Shown piece after piece: positions 23,693 to 31,861 of a stretch of 41,568 nucleotides of DNA (positions are counted from its first letter, which is position 1; every line of letters begins with the position of its first letter). The DNA comes from Lapillicoccus sp. (lineage in GTDB: Bacteria > Actinomycetota > Actinomycetes > Actinomycetales > Dermatophilaceae): NCBI RefSeq assembly GCF_025353065.1, contig NZ_JANXRJ010000294.1, positions 1 to 41,568 of the forward strand, in the 5' to 3' direction. The translations under genes were made by a program, and so were the position numbers. Below the pieces are notes generated by a model, which ran no database searches, was not told the origin of the DNA, and saw nothing but the letters and a program-made list of their open reading frames with translations.

Positions 23693-24262
23693 TCAGGGGC
23701 GGTCGGCCCTCGGGGTCTGGTCGAGGTCGACGGGGTAGGCATAGACGTAGACGGCGACGCGCTTGGCCTGCGGGTTGCCCTGGCCGACCCGGCGGTACCT
23801 CTGCAGCACGTCCTCGAGCTCCGCGCGCATGGCGGCCAGCTGCTCGCGGCTCACCAGGGCGACGTTGTCGGTGAGGCCCAGGTGGTCCGACCAGTCGGCG
23901 GGCCACGTCGGCGCCACGTCGAGCCACTGCTCGGCCCTGGTGGCGAAGTGGCGGACGTAGTCGCGCTCGATCCAGTTCAGCGCGATGGTCGCGTCCTCGT
24001 CGTCGGCGACCTCGCCCGGGGTCCACGAGGGCTGTTCGGTGGTGGCCCGCCACAGCCGCTCCCTGCCCCTGCCCTCCTCGGTGTCGGTCACCAGCCCGAC
24101 GGACTCCAGCTTGCGCAGGTGATAGCTCGTGGCGCCCGAGTTGGTCTGCAGGAGGGTGGCGAGCGCCGTCGCGGACAGGGGTCCGGTGCGGCGCAGCTGG
24201 CTGACCAGGCGGGAGCGCAGCGGGTGGGCGAGCACCGAGATGGCTGCGGAGTTCGGTGGCAT
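23693..24262 (-). CDS. ArsR-type winged-helix regulator
   Basis: A 189-residue regulator. The N-terminal half is an ArsR/HTH_20-like winged helix: AAISVLAHPLRSRLVSQLRR, LSATALATLLQTNSGATSYHLRKLESVGLV (about residues 7-57), with the wing in DTEEGRGRERLW. No metal-binding Cys motif is present. The C-terminal half is Trp-rich (WIERDYVRHFATRAEQWLDVAPTWPADW) and may bind a ligand. I start at ATG 24262; the frame is open to 24298, but the extra residues (MCTRCVHRYCAH) overlap a palindrome and the -10. It is leaderless in appearance and likely autoregulated. No target gene besides itself is obvious. Confidence 0.82.
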   Translation of the reverse strand: MPPNSAAISVLAHPLRSRLVSQLRRTGPLSATALATLLQTNSGATSYHLRKLESVGLVTDTEEGRGRERLWRATTEQPSWTPGEVADDEDATIALNWIERDYVRHFATRAEQWLDVAPTWPADWSDHLGLTDNVALVSREQLAAMRAELEDVLQRYRRVGQGNPQAKRVAVYVYAYPVDLDQTPRADRP

Positions 24263-24298
24263 GTGTGCACAATACCTGTGCACACATCTGGTGCACAA
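24261..24298 (-). promoter_or_regulatory. Autoregulated leaderless promoter/operator of the arsR-like gene
   Basis: ATGTGTGCAC (24261-24270) and GTGCACACAT (24278-24287) are perfect 10-bp arms with a 7-bp spacer, overlapping the start codon; GTGCACAAT at 24291-24299 is a further half-site. On the reverse strand TTGTGC (24298-24293), 18 bp, TATTGT (24274-24269), 6 nt to the ATG. The operator covers the entire core promoter. Confidence 0.65.
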
Positions 24299-24370
24299 TC
24301 ACTCTGGACGGCTATGGGTGACGGTCATCCCTGCAGGTCAGACCCGGTATGCCGCCTCTCCCGGACCGAT

Positions 24371-24400
24371 TTGGGCCCGTCGGGGCCTGCCCCCTAAACT
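24371..24400 (+). promoter_or_regulatory. rplM-rpsI promoter
   Basis: TTGGGC (24371-24376), an 18-bp spacer and TAAACT (24395-24400). The transcript would start near 24407, leaving a leader of about 100 nt before rplM. Confidence 0.5.
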
Positions 24401-24463
24401 GATGAGGTTGTGCGCTGGCCCCACCCGCGAGGGTGAGCGAGCCGGCATACCTCGACCAACCTC

Positions 24464-24481
24464 GGGCTCCTTGAGGAGCCC
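24464..24481 (+). promoter_or_regulatory. Hairpin in the rplM leader
   Basis: GGGCTCC and GGAGCCC form a perfect 7-bp stem with a TTGA loop, 25 nt before the rplM start. Ribosomal protein operons often carry feedback leaders, but this hairpin alone does not identify one. It could also simply stabilise the mRNA. Confidence 0.4.
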
Positions 24482-24505
24482 ACCCGGACCAGAGAGCGGA
24501 TCACC

Positions 24506-24949
24506 GTGCGCACCTACACCCCCAAGCCGGGCGAGGTCACTCGTGCCTGGCACGTGATCGACGCGACCGACATCGTGCTCGGTCGCCTCGCGAGCCAGAC
24601 GGCCATCCTCCTGCGCGGCAAGCACAAGACGACCTTCGCCCCGCACGTCGACACCGGTGACTTCGTCGTCATCATCAACGCCGAGAAGGTGGCCCTCACC
24701 GGCGCCAAGCTCGAGCAGAAGCTGGCCTACCGCCACTCGGGGTTCCCGGGCGGCCTCAAGTCGCGGACCTACACCGAGATGCTCGAGAAGCACCCGACCA
24801 AGGCCGTCGAGAAGGCGATCCGCGGGATGCTCCCGAAGAATTCGCTCGCCCGCCAGCAGATGACCAAGCTCAAGGTCTACGCCGGCGCCGCCCACCCGCA
24901 CGAGGCCCAGAAGCCCGTCCCCTACACGATCTCCCAGGTCTCACAATAG
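24506..24949 (+). CDS. rplM: 50S ribosomal protein L13
   Basis: 147 residues, the usual length. [31 protein letters not shown] is the conserved start and [35 protein letters not shown] the conserved C-terminus. The GTG at 24506 is preceded by GAGAGCGGAT, a weak ribosome binding site. It is cotranscribed with rpsI, the normal order in bacteria. Confidence 0.98.
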   Translation: MRTYTPKPGEVTRAWHVIDATDIVLGRLASQTAILLRGKHKTTFAPHVDTGDFVVIINAEKVALTGAKLEQKLAYRHSGFPGGLKSRTYTEMLEKHPTKAVEKAIRGMLPKNSLARQQMTKLKVYAGAAHPHEAQKPVPYTISQVSQ

Positions 24950-25020
24950 GCGTCGCGCAGTAGGCCTCGCGCTGCTGCCGCACTGACGACCCGCGACGAA
25001 CCCAAGACAAGGAACACGCA

Positions 25021-25521
25021 GTGTCTGATACGACCACCGACGTCCTCGAGGCCGACGAGCCCGAGCTGACCGAATACACCTCCGAGTCCGACTCCAGCGT
25101 GGGCGCCGAGCCGGCCCGCAAGCCGAGCGCCTCGGCGCCCGGAGCGGCCACCGGTCGACGCAAGCAGGCCATCGCCCGCGTGCGCATCGTCCCGGGCAAC
25201 GGCCAGTGGACGATCAACGGTCGCACCCTGGAGTCCTACTTCCCCAACAAGGTGCACCAGCAGATCGTGGGTGAGCCGTTCGCCGTGCTCGACCTCACCG
25301 GTGCCTACGACGTGCTCGTGCGCGTCCACGGAGGTGGCCCCTCCGGCCAGGCCGGCGCTGTCCGCCTCGGCGTGGCCCGCTCCCTCAACGGGGTCGACGA
25401 GGAGCTGAACCGCGCCACGCTCAAGAAGGCCGGCTTCCTCACCCGTGACGCCCGCGTCCCCGAGCGCAAGAAGGCGGGTCTGAAGAAGGCCCGCAAGGCT
25501 CCGCAGTACAGCAAGCGCTGA
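25021..25521 (+). CDS. rpsI: 30S ribosomal protein S9
   Basis: 166 residues. The S9 core starts at [24 protein letters not shown] (about 45) and ends with the basic [12 protein letters not shown] tail that reaches the ribosomal P site. An acidic, low-complexity N-terminal extension of about 44 residues is common in actinobacterial S9. The GTG at 25021 follows AAGGA. The 71-nt gap from rplM has no terminator. Confidence 0.97.
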   Translation: MSDTTTDVLEADEPELTEYTSESDSSVGAEPARKPSASAPGAATGRRKQAIARVRIVPGNGQWTINGRTLESYFPNKVHQQIVGEPFAVLDLTGAYDVLVRVHGGGPSGQAGAVRLGVARSLNGVDEELNRATLKKAGFLTRDARVPERKKAGLKKARKAPQYSKR

Positions 25522-25540
25522 CCCTGCACCACCAGCACGA

Positions 25541-25567
25541 GGGCGGCCCGGTTCCTCCGGGCCGCCC
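25541..25567. terminator. Terminator of rplM-rpsI
   Basis: GGGCGGCCCGG and CCGGGCCGCCC form a perfect 11-bp GC stem with a TTCCT loop, 20 nt after the rpsI stop, followed by a TTC-containing stretch. Confidence 0.8.
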
Positions 25568-25652
25568 TTCGGCTCTCTGTCGCAGCTCCTCCCGCGCCGC
25601 CCGTTCTCCGGCGCGTCGTTGCAGCAGCACCCAGAAGGAAGGCACCGCCGCC

Positions 25653-27005
25653 GTGGCTCGACTGTTCGGTACTGACGGGGTCCGGGGTGAGGCCAACAGC
25701 GACATCACCGCGGAGCTGGCTCTCGACCTCTCGGTCGCCGCCGCCCATGTCCTCGGGGAGATCGGCGAGTTCGCCGGACACCGGCCCATCGCCGTCGTCG
25801 GCACGGACGGCCGCGCCTCCGGCGAGTTCCTCTCCGCCGCTGTGCTCGCGGGCCTGGCGTCGGCCGGTGTCGACGTCCTCGACGCCGGTGTCCTGCCCAC
25901 GCCGGCGATCGCCTTCCTCACCGCCGACCTCGGAGCGGACCTCGGCGTCGTGCTCTCGGCGTCCCACAACCCGATGCCCGACAACGGGATCAAGTTCTTC
26001 GCCCGAGGCGGCCACAAGCTGCCCGACCACGTCGAGGACACCATCGAGCACCGGATGGGGGAGGTGTGGGACCGACCCACCGGGGCGGCGGTCGGCCGGG
26101 TGCGTCGGCTCGAGGACGGCCACGCCCGTTACGTCGCGCACCTGCTCGCGGTGCTGCCGCACCGGCTCGACGGCCTGAAGGTCGTCATCGACGCGGCCCA
26201 CGGCGCCGCGTCCGCGGTCTCGCCCGACGCCTTCCGACAGGCGGGGGCCCAGGTGAACGTCATCGGCGCCGAGCCCGACGGGCTCAACATCAACGACGGC
26301 TACGGGTCCACCCACCTCGAGAAGCTGTGTGCGGCCGTGCTCGAGGTGGGCGCCGACCTCGGCATCGCCCACGACGGCGACGCCGATCGCTGCCTCGCGG
26401 TGGACGCGGCCGGCCGGCCGGTGGACGGCGACCAGATCATGTCCATCCTCGCTCTGTCGATGCGCGACCGCGGGACGCTGCGGGACGACACGCTCGTCGC
26501 CACGGTGATGAGCAACCTCGGGATGCTGCAGGCGATGCAGCGCGAGGGAGTCGTGGTGCGCCAGACCGGCGTCGGCGACCGGTACGTGCTGGAGGACATG
26601 CGGGCCGGCGGCTACTCGCTCGGTGGCGAGCAGTCCGGTCACGTGATCTTCCTCGACCACGGCACGACCGGCGACGGCGTGCTGACCGGTCTGATGGTCG
26701 CCTCGCGGATGGCCGAGACGGGCCGAAGCCTGGCCGACCTGGCGGCCGTGATGACGCGGCTGCCGCAGGTGCTCATCAACGTCCCCGGCGTCGACAAGGC
26801 GGCGGTCGACTCCGACCCCCACGTCCAGGCCGACGTGGCTGCGGCCGCCGCCGAGCTGGACGGCACCGGCCGGGTCCTGCTGCGCAAGTCCGGCACCGAG
26901 CCCCTCGTCCGCGTCATGGTCGAGGCCGCTGACGAGGCGCGGGCCAGGGCGGTCGCCACGCGGCTCGCCGAGTCCGTGCGCACCCACCTGTCGCTGCCCG
27001 CCTGA
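25653..27005 (+). CDS. glmM: Phosphoglucosamine mutase
   Basis: Converts glucosamine-6-phosphate to glucosamine-1-phosphate for UDP-GlcNAc and peptidoglycan synthesis. 450 residues, the usual length. [15 protein letters not shown] is the family start; the phosphoserine loop SASHNP has Ser104, the metal-binding loop DGDADR is at 241-246, the sugar loop GGEQSGH follows near 325, and the phosphate loop RKSGTEP lies near 417. The GTG start follows GGAAGG. Its place after rplM-rpsI is the common actinobacterial order. Confidence 0.97.
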   Translation: MARLFGTDGVRGEANSDITAELALDLSVAAAHVLGEIGEFAGHRPIAVVGTDGRASGEFLSAAVLAGLASAGVDVLDAGVLPTPAIAFLTADLGADLGVVLSASHNPMPDNGIKFFARGGHKLPDHVEDTIEHRMGEVWDRPTGAAVGRVRRLEDGHARYVAHLLAVLPHRLDGLKVVIDAAHGAASAVSPDAFRQAGAQVNVIGAEPDGLNINDGYGSTHLEKLCAAVLEVGADLGIAHDGDADRCLAVDAAGRPVDGDQIMSILALSMRDRGTLRDDTLVATVMSNLGMLQAMQREGVVVRQTGVGDRYVLEDMRAGGYSLGGEQSGHVIFLDHGTTGDGVLTGLMVASRMAETGRSLADLAAVMTRLPQVLINVPGVDKAAVDSDPHVQADVAAAAAELDGTGRVLLRKSGTEPLVRVMVEAADEARARAVATRLAESVRTHLSLPA

Positions 27006-27081
27006 GGCTGCTTCCCCGGCATACGCGAGGATCGGCGGGACCGGACCCGATCCGCGACGCACCCCGACCCAGGAGCCATCC

Positions 27082-27507
27082 ATGCCCTTCGAAGCCCTGA
27101 CCGACGTCTCCTACACCACCTCGGCCACCGCGGTCGGCGGACGCGAGGGGACGGTCAGGAGCGAGGACGGGGTCATCGACCTGCCGCTCGGCAAGCCGGG
27201 CAGCGTCGCGAACCCCAAGGCCAACCCCGAGAGCCTCTTCGCCGCCGGGTATGCCGCGTGCTTCAACAGCGCACTCCTCGGCGCCGCCCGCCAGCGGGGC
27301 CTCGACATCACCGGCACCAGCGTCACCGCGAAGGTCAGCCTGGGGTCGACCGAGACCGGTTTCGGGATCGCTGTCGACCTCGTCGCGCACATCGTCGGCG
27401 TGGGGGACGAGGTGGCGACCGAGCTCCTCGCCGCCGCCCACCAGGGCTGCCCCTACAGCAAGGCGACCCGCGGCACCATCGAGGTCACGGTGGCGGCGAA
27501 GGGTTAG
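27082..27507 (+). CDS. ohr: Organic hydroperoxide resistance protein (Ohr/OsmC family)
   Basis: A thiol peroxidase that reduces organic hydroperoxides, 141 residues. The reactive Cys60 is in AACFNSAL and the resolving Cys123 in GCPYSKATRG; the conserved Arg is at 21 and Glu at 50, and the AVGGREG start of the beta sheet matches Ohr. The ATG is preceded by GGAG. No OhrR-type regulator is adjacent; the only MarR protein in the window lies 24 kb away. Confidence 0.93.
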   Translation: MPFEALTDVSYTTSATAVGGREGTVRSEDGVIDLPLGKPGSVANPKANPESLFAAGYAACFNSALLGAARQRGLDITGTSVTAKVSLGSTETGFGIAVDLVAHIVGVGDEVATELLAAAHQGCPYSKATRGTIEVTVAAKG

Positions 27508-27526
27508 CTCCAGCCGGCACCACGGC

Positions 27527-28522
27527 TCATCGGCACTGCCCCTGCAGCCAGGACCGGGCGGCGGTCAGCTGCGCTGCCGGATCCGTGACGAGGTCGTCCG
27601 GGGCGATCGGCCCCCCGGCAAGCTGAGCGCGACGGTCACCCATCGTGCTCCTCGCGATGTAGAGGTGCGCCCCGTCCGGCAGGAGCTCGGTGACGCCGTC
27701 GGTGGGCTGCCCGAAGGTCGGCGTCCCGATGCTGCGGGACCGGTCCCTCGCGTGGAAGGCGAGCACGACGGCCTCGCCGGCGCGCGTCGTGCCGCTGTCC
27801 TGGAGGACGACGACCGGCTGGGTGATCGGGTGGACAGGGTCCAGGGGCATCACGGGCTCGGTGCCGATCGTCACCGCGTCACCCTGCAGGCCGATCCGCT
27901 GGGACCGCGCGACGCGGTCGACCTCGACCAGCGTCGGACCGCTCGGGAGGAGAGCCGCGATGCTGCCGACCATGACGGGCACGTCCGTGCTGCCGTTCCC
28001 CCGCACGTCGACGATCCACCCGCACGTCGTCAGTGCGGTCGCATTGGCGATGACGGCGCTGCCCCTGCGGACGTAGGACCTCTCGGCCGAGGTGGGCTGC
28101 CCGGATCCGGGCCGGGAGGAGAGGTCCACGAACCCGGGCAGCGTGATCGTGGTGATCCGGTCCGTGCTCGACGTCATCGGTTGCGCGGTGCTCGGCGGCA
28201 CCGTCGTCATGTCGGCGGTCGAGACGAGGTCACCCGCGCGTTGTCCGGCGGCAGCCAGCGCGTCCCGCAGGGCGGCATACGTGTCCGTGGTCCTGACCGC
28301 CTTCTCGACCCGCTGCAGGGCTACCGCCCGCACCGCGGGCCAGTTGGCGTCGACGAAGAGGTTGGTGCCGATGAGGTCGAGCGCTTGGGTGGCGTAGGCG
28401 GTGGGGCTCGGGAGGGTGGCGGAGACCACCGGTGCGGGAGTCGACGACCCGGTGCAGGCCGCGGCGGCCCCGACCGCCAGGGCGATCAGCGGGGCGAGCA
28501 GGAGGCGCCGGGGCACCGACAC
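27527..28522 (-). CDS. S41-like lipoprotein with altered catalytic motif
   Basis: A 331-residue exported lipoprotein: signal peptide with lipobox GAAAAC (Cys near 23). The C-terminal half matches the peptidase S41 fold: GWIVDVRGNGS (168-178), MVGSIAALL and VVVLQDSGTTRAGEAVVLAF. In active S41 proteases the last motif reads T-A-S-[SA]-x-E; here it reads T245-T-R247-A-G-E250, so Arg takes the place of the presumed nucleophile Ser. It may therefore be a non-enzymatic binding protein. The GTG at 28522 lies 4 nt after the carbonic anhydrase stop, with AGGTGG upstream, so the two genes are cotranscribed. The coupling may be incidental. Confidence 0.78.
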   Translation of the reverse strand: MSVPRRLLLAPLIALAVGAAAACTGSSTPAPVVSATLPSPTAYATQALDLIGTNLFVDANWPAVRAVALQRVEKAVRTTDTYAALRDALAAAGQRAGDLVSTADMTTVPPSTAQPMTSSTDRITTITLPGFVDLSSRPGSGQPTSAERSYVRRGSAVIANATALTTCGWIVDVRGNGSTDVPVMVGSIAALLPSGPTLVEVDRVARSQRIGLQGDAVTIGTEPVMPLDPVHPITQPVVVLQDSGTTRAGEAVVLAFHARDRSRSIGTPTFGQPTDGVTELLPDGAHLYIARSTMGDRRAQLAGGPIAPDDLVTDPAAQLTAARSWLQGQCR

Positions 28523-28526
28523 ATCA

Positions 28527-29072
28527 TCACACCACCTGGGTGAGCAGGCCCGTGTCGACGTCGTAGAGGAACCCCCCGATGAGGATGTCGGAGGGGATGA
28601 GCGGGTGCTCCCGCAGCGTCCGGGCGTCGCGGCGCAGGGCGGCCAGCTGGTCCGTGATGACGTGGAAGCCGAACTGCGAGGTGTCCTGGCCGGAGGCTGC
28701 CGTCGTCCGGGCGACGATCTCCTGCTCGGTGCTGCTCGCGACGGCGCAGCGCGTGTGGGGGATGATGAGGATCCGCTCCACCTCGAGCAGGTGGACGCCG
28801 AGGACCATCGCCTCGAGCGCGGCGTCGGTGAGCCGGGCGCCGGCGTTCCGGACGATCTTCGCGTCCCCCGGCTCGAGCCCGAGCATCCCGAGCGGGTCGA
28901 TCCGCGAGTCCATGCAGGTGAAGACGAGGACGCCGGCGTGGGCGACCCCGTCGAAGCCCCCGAGGGCGAAGGTCGCGGCATACGACCGGTTGGCCGTGAG
29001 GAGGTCGTCGAAGTCGGTCGGAGACTCGGGCCGGGCGCTCACGAGCCCGACCTCGTGGTGGGAGTGGGGCAC
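28527..29072 (-). CDS. Beta-class carbonic anhydrase
   Basis: Interconverts CO2 and bicarbonate with a zinc ion. 181 residues, a short beta-CA of the mycobacterial Rv1284 type. Zinc/active-site residues are Cys53, Asp55 and Arg57 (TCMDSR) and His106/Cys109 (PHTRC). NAGARLTDAALEAMVLGVHLL is the conserved helix between them. The GTG at 29072 is preceded by GGAGGAG at 8 nt; an inner GTG at 29042 with GAGG is an alternative. The frame upstream of 29072 is a shadow. It lies just before the S41-like lipoprotein. Confidence 0.9.
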   Translation of the reverse strand: MPHSHHEVGLVSARPESPTDFDDLLTANRSYAATFALGGFDGVAHAGVLVFTCMDSRIDPLGMLGLEPGDAKIVRNAGARLTDAALEAMVLGVHLLEVERILIIPHTRCAVASSTEQEIVARTTAASGQDTSQFGFHVITDQLAALRRDARTLREHPLIPSDILIGGFLYDVDTGLLTQVV

Positions 29073-29247
29073 ACGGTGGGCTCCTCCTGCGTCGTGGTGG
29101 GGTGCGTCCTGGGGGCATTGACCGCAACGAATGCCGGTGCTGCCTAAGCCTACCCACGGGAAGCGGCGAGCTGCTGTCGGCTGTGCCCTGAGGTCTCCCG
29201 GTCGGTCGGGCGCCGGCGTCATCCGTCGTCGGGGCGTGGTGACTCTC

Positions 29248-29259
29248 GGAACCGGTTCC
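29248..29259. promoter_or_regulatory. Palindrome GGAACCGGTTCC, candidate LacI operator
   Basis: A perfect 12-bp palindrome (TCGGAACCGGTTCCCGA in context) about 100 bp upstream of the sugar ABC promoter and 220 bp upstream of the binding-protein gene. Its CG-centred dyad resembles LacI-family sites. It lies in the 395-bp gap 29073-29467 that otherwise holds only the promoter at 29348-29376. Confidence 0.5.
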
Positions 29260-29347
29260 CGAAAGGGCGGTATTCACCAACGTTTTCTCACGTGGGGTGG
29301 TTCCCGCGCAGCGGCGGAGCGTGTTACGCAACCGTTACGGCTACCCC

Positions 29348-29376
29348 TTGCTTTGGACTGCGAAAGCGTTTTTACT
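29348..29376 (+). promoter_or_regulatory. Sugar ABC operon promoter with LacI-like site
   Basis: TTGCTT (29348-29353), a 17-bp spacer and TTTACT (29371-29376). GAAAGCGTTTTT at 29362-29373 is a LacI-type imperfect dyad (GAAANCGNTTTC) that overlaps the spacer and -10, so repression by the LacI protein at 32873 is expected. Confidence 0.5.
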
Positions 29377-29467
29377 TTGAGCCGCACCACCTCATCGTCG
29401 AGGCCCTCCGCGTCCTCGTTCATGTCTTCAGGGCGCAGGCCCGGGGCTCCAAAGGAGAAGCAACGGA

Positions 29468-30793
29468 ATGATTACACGCAGGGCAACTGGAACCGCGGTC
29501 GCCGCGGTGGCTGTGGCAGGACTCGCCTCAGGCTGTCTCTCGTCCAACACGACGAGCACCAACAACGCCAGCGCCGCGGCCGGGGCGGGCAAGAGCACCG
29601 TCGAGGTGATGTACGGCTTCGGCAACGAGCAGGAGACGGGCTTCCAGACCGACATCAAGAAGTTCGCCGCCGCCAACGGGATCACCATCAAGTTCACCAA
29701 GGCCGCCTCCTGGGACACCGAGATCAACGCGCGGGTCGCCGGCGGCAGCCCGCCCGACGTGGGTCTCTTCCCCCAGCCGGGCCTGATGTGCGACCTCGCC
29801 AAGCAGAACAAGCTCATCCCCTACGACGACGCCACGGTCGCCACCGACAAGGCCACCCTGGTCCCGGGGCTCGTGGCCGCCGGCACCTGCGCCGATGGGA
29901 AGGTCTACGGGCTCCCGTCCGAGGTCAGCGTCAAGAGCCTCCTCTGGTACGACCAGGCGGCCTACAAGGCCGCCGGCGTCCAGGTGCCGACCACGCTCGA
30001 CGAGCTGCTCTCGGTGACTGCTCAGCTGAAGGCCGCGGGCAAGACGCCCTGGTGCATCGCCGCGGAGTCCGGCAACGCCACCGGCTGGCCGATCACCGAC
30101 TGGATCGAGGACCTCGTCCTGCGGATCGCCGGCCCTGACAACTACGACAAGTGGGTCAAGGGCACGCTGAAGTTCAACAGCCCCGAGATCAAGCCGGCCT
30201 TCGAGTACTTCCAGAAGATCGCCTTCACCGACGGCAACGTCCGCGGCGGCACGAAGTCCATCGTCGCGACGAACTTCCAGACCGGCGGCAACGCGCTGTT
30301 CACGCAGCCCCCCGGGTGCTACCTCTTCAAGCAGGCGACGTTCATCGCCGCCAAGGGCGGCTTCCCCGACTCGGTGGTCGCGGCGCTCGACACAACTGCC
30401 GGCGTCACGGCGTTCCCGGCCAAGGAGGCCGGCAACAACCCGGTCGAGGTCGGCGGCGACATCGCCGCAGCCTTCAACAACGACGCCAACACGCTCAAGG
30501 TGCGCAACTTCATCGCCAGCAAGGAGAACGGCACCGAGGCCGGAAAGGCAGGATCCCTTTCGCCGCACACGACGTTCGACGCGTCGCTCTACCCCAACGC
30601 CACGATCCGCAAGATCGCGACGGACGTGCTCTACAAGGCCACTGCCGCCCGCTTCGACGGGTCGGACTCCATGCCGGCGCGAGTCGGTGCCGGCACGTTC
30701 TGGACCGAGCCCACGAAGTGGATCTCCGGCCAGGAGGACCTCGACACGGCCCTGAACAACATCGACGCCAGCTTCCCCAAGACTGCCGGCTGA
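29468..30793 (+). CDS. CUT1-type sugar ABC transporter substrate-binding lipoprotein
   Basis: Extracellular solute-binding protein for an oligosaccharide or alpha-glucoside, 441 residues. The signal peptide ends in LASGC (Cys23, lipidated). Mature motifs: GFGNEQETGFQTDIKKF, ASWDTEINARVAGGSPPDVGLFPQPG, KVYGLPSEVSVKSLLWYD, and GSLSPHTTFD near the end, all typical of family-1 binding proteins. ATG 29468 has AAAGGAG upstream. First gene of the transport operon; a hairpin separates it from the permease genes, the usual way to make more binding protein. Confidence 0.93.
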   Translation: MITRRATGTAVAAVAVAGLASGCLSSNTTSTNNASAAAGAGKSTVEVMYGFGNEQETGFQTDIKKFAAANGITIKFTKAASWDTEINARVAGGSPPDVGLFPQPGLMCDLAKQNKLIPYDDATVATDKATLVPGLVAAGTCADGKVYGLPSEVSVKSLLWYDQAAYKAAGVQVPTTLDELLSVTAQLKAAGKTPWCIAAESGNATGWPITDWIEDLVLRIAGPDNYDKWVKGTLKFNSPEIKPAFEYFQKIAFTDGNVRGGTKSIVATNFQTGGNALFTQPPGCYLFKQATFIAAKGGFPDSVVAALDTTAGVTAFPAKEAGNNPVEVGGDIAAAFNNDANTLKVRNFIASKENGTEAGKAGSLSPHTTFDASLYPNATIRKIATDVLYKATAARFDGSDSMPARVGAGTFWTEPTKWISGQEDLDTALNNIDASFPKTAG

Positions 30794-30803
30794 CGACGAA
30801 CGG

Positions 30804-30838
30804 GGTGTAGGGGCGGTCGCCACGGCCGCCCCTACACC
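30804..30838 (+). terminator. Intergenic hairpin between binding protein and permease genes
   Basis: GGTGTAGGGGCGG (30804-30816) and CCGCCCCTACACC (30826-30838) form a perfect 13-bp stem with a 9-nt loop. It probably acts as a leaky terminator or 3'-end stabiliser that lowers permease mRNA relative to the binding protein. Confidence 0.65.
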
Positions 30839-30877
30839 CACGAGCCACTTCCCCCCTCGTCAGAAAGGACGCCAGAC

Positions 30878-31861
30878 GTGGCCCTCAAGATCGTCAACGC
30901 GCTGCTCGCCATCATCGGCGGCATCGGCGGTGCCATGCTCATCTTCTGGATTCTCAACAAGCTGTCGGAGTCGCTCAAGGGGCGCTGGGAGGACCGGGTC
31001 AAGCCCTGGATGTTCGCCGGCCCGGCGATCCTGGCCATCGCCGTCTTCCTCATCTACCCGGCGATCACCACGCTGCAGTACAGCTTCGCCAACGACCAGA
31101 CCACGTCCTACGTCGGTTTCCAGAACTACATCGACCTGTTCTCCGACCCGACGTTCCGCACGGCGCTGTTCAACAACGTGCTCTGGATCATCCTCGTCCC
31201 CGTCATCACCGTGGGCTTCGGGCTGCTTGTGGCGATCCTCACCGACCGCCTCCGCCCGCGCGGCGAGAAGCTGACGAAGACGATCATCTTCCTGCCGATG
31301 GCGATCAGCATGGTGGGCGCGGCGACGATCTGGTCGACCATCTTCTCGTTCCAGCCGGCCGGTTCCCCCCAGACCGGGCTGCTCAACGCCGCGCTCGGCA
31401 TCTTCGGCAAGGACCCGGTCTCGTGGTACCAGACCAGCACGCTCCGACTCAACAGCCTCCTGCTCATGGTCATCCTCATCTGGACCCAGGTGGGCTACTC
31501 CATGGTGCTGCTCTCCTCGGCCATCAAGGCCGTGCCCGAGGACACCGTCGAGGCGGGCCGGATCGACGGCGCCGGTGAGCGCCGGATCTTCACCAGCATT
31601 ATCGTCCCCCAGATCTGGGGGACCATGGTCACCGTCTTCATCACCGTGCTCATCGGGGTCATGAAGGTCTTCGACATCGTCTACGTCGTCACCAACGGCG
31701 GGTTCAACACGGACGTCATCGGCCGCCGCTTCTACGACGAGCTCTTCACCTTCCGCAACAACGGGTATGCCGCCAGCATCGTCGTCATCCTGATGATCGC
31801 GATCATTCCGGTCCTGATCTACCAAGTCCGTCACTTCCGCGCTGAGGAGCTCGCACGATGA
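30878..31861 (+). CDS. CUT1 sugar ABC transporter permease (MalF type)
   Basis: A 327-residue membrane protein with about eight predicted helices, two of them (about 3-25 and 45-65) near the N-terminus. The cytoplasmic EAA loop reads EDTVEAGRIDGAGERRIFTSIIVPQIW (about 223-249), which docks the ATPase. The GTG start follows AGAAAGGAC. It pairs with the MalG-type permease at 31858 (ATGA overlap). No ATPase gene is in the operon, so an unlinked shared ATPase (MsiK-type) is expected. Confidence 0.92.
   Translation: MALKIVNALLAIIGGIGGAMLIFWILNKLSESLKGRWEDRVKPWMFAGPAILAIAVFLIYPAITTLQYSFANDQTTSYVGFQNYIDLFSDPTFRTALFNNVLWIILVPVITVGFGLLVAILTDRLRPRGEKLTKTIIFLPMAISMVGAATIWSTIFSFQPAGSPQTGLLNAALGIFGKDPVSWYQTSTLRLNSLLLMVILIWTQVGYSMVLLSSAIKAVPEDTVEAGRIDGAGERRIFTSIIVPQIWGTMVTVFITVLIGVMKVFDIVYVVTNGGFNTDVIGRRFYDELFTFRNNGYAASIVVILMIAIIPVLIYQVRHFRAEELAR

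Noticed and set aside
29131-29467. ORF in the gap before the sugar-binding protein
   Set aside because: No ribosome binding site or protein-like composition; the gap carries promoter and operator signals.
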